The translations under genes were made by a program, and so were the position numbers. The notes beneath the pieces were generated by a model. It worked only from the letters and a program-made list of their open reading frames with translations. It was not told the DNA's origin and did not search any database. Source: Acidobacteriota bacterium (GTDB taxonomy: Bacteria; Acidobacteriota; Terriglobia; Terriglobales; Acidobacteriaceae). Taken from it: a stretch of DNA of 35,457 nt. Positions within the stretch are counted from its first letter, which is position 1. The number at the start of each line of letters is the position of its first letter. The stretch is from the NCBI GenBank assembly GCA_018268775.1, contig JAFDVV010000029.1:45676-81132 (forward strand), written 5' to 3'. Shown here one piece after another: positions 35,279-35,457 of the stretch.

Positions 35279-35457
35279 ATGAGCATGAACGCTGCGGTGG
35301 TACAGGATCATACGCGGAACGAAATCATTCAGCAGCCGGAACTTTGGCTCACGACTCCTCACATCGTCCGGCAGACTGCCAGCCGTTTGAACCTGGCGTC
35401 CCTCCTCGGCGGGGCCCGCGTACTCATTACAGGCGCGGGAACGTCGGCCTATGCAGC
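35279..35457 (+). CDS. AgaS-like SIS-domain sugar isomerase/deaminase, 5' part
   Basis: The frame opens at the ATG 35279 (a second ATG lies 6 nt later) and runs off the window after 59 codons. EIIQQPELWLTT near residues 15-26 and GARVLITGAGTSAYAA near 44-59 match the start of AgaS-type proteins, the SIS-domain ketose/aldose isomerases related to the isomerase half of glucosamine-6-phosphate synthase. TGAGTSA is the first sugar-phosphate-binding loop. Expected role: isomerisation/deamination of amino sugar phosphates in the cytoplasm. No strong RBS is visible. It probably starts an amino-sugar operon to the right. Confidence 0.8.
   Translation, partial: MSMNAAVVQDHTRNEIIQQPELWLTTPHIVRQTASRLNLASLLGGARVLITGAGTSAYA

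Overview
The window looks like a chromosomal segment of an acidobacterium, most likely class Terriglobia (Acidobacteriaceae-like). The reasons are a VWFA-related Acidobacterial-type protein at the left edge, a very large TonB-dependent receptor with an N-terminal carboxypeptidase-regulatory-like domain and a neighbouring fucosidase, high GC with strong C/G third-position preference, and intergenic hairpin repeats of a kind I associate with acidobacterial genomes. The assignment is inferred from gene content; no rRNA gene is present.

Layout. (1) 1-2175, plus strand: 3' part of a VWFA-related protein, then a secreted TPR protein. (2) 2191-8538, minus strand: a frameshifted secreted protein with a BamE/SmpA-like tail, a YXWGXW-repeat protein, a KdsC-type phosphatase, the helicase Lhr, and a 59-residue DUF5522 protein starting 2 nt after the lhr stop. 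(3) 8732-10207, plus strand: an inner-membrane protein with a TonB C-terminal domain and an unrecognised cytoplasmic N-terminus, with lower GC3 than its neighbours. (4) 10208-10896: a scar with a doubly frameshifted ParE/RelE toxin relic and the 3' half of a tRNA with CAU anticodon, cut at the anticodon loop; this is what an integrative element leaves at an att site.

(5) 24806-10897, minus strand: a tightly packed eight-gene operon, DUF4159, VWA/GATase-like membrane protein, caspase-like protein, TPR plus gluzincin (peptidase MA-like) protein, MoxR AAA+ ATPase, DUF58, BatA-type VWA membrane protein, and a 1219-residue three-TM coiled-coil protein. Most junctions are 1-4 nt overlaps. It resembles the Bat/aerotolerance-type MoxR-VWA loci but adds two protease-fold proteins; the caspase-like one has Ser at the expected Cys position. 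(6) 25112-26536, plus strand: a Tat-exported multicopper oxidase lying between two paralogous DUF4159 genes and flanked by clusters of short hairpin repeats, as if it had entered an ancestral tandem pair.

(7) 27733-35457: a carbohydrate-use region. On the minus strand a TonB-dependent receptor and a GH29 alpha-L-fucosidase form a pair closed by a clear intrinsic terminator; divergently, a Tat-exported xylose-isomerase-like TIM barrel protein and a Gfo/Idh/MocA oxidoreductase (TTG start) are followed by two strong hairpins and the 5' end of an AgaS-like SIS-domain gene that runs off the window. Together they suggest uptake and breakdown of fucosylated or related glycans and amino sugars.
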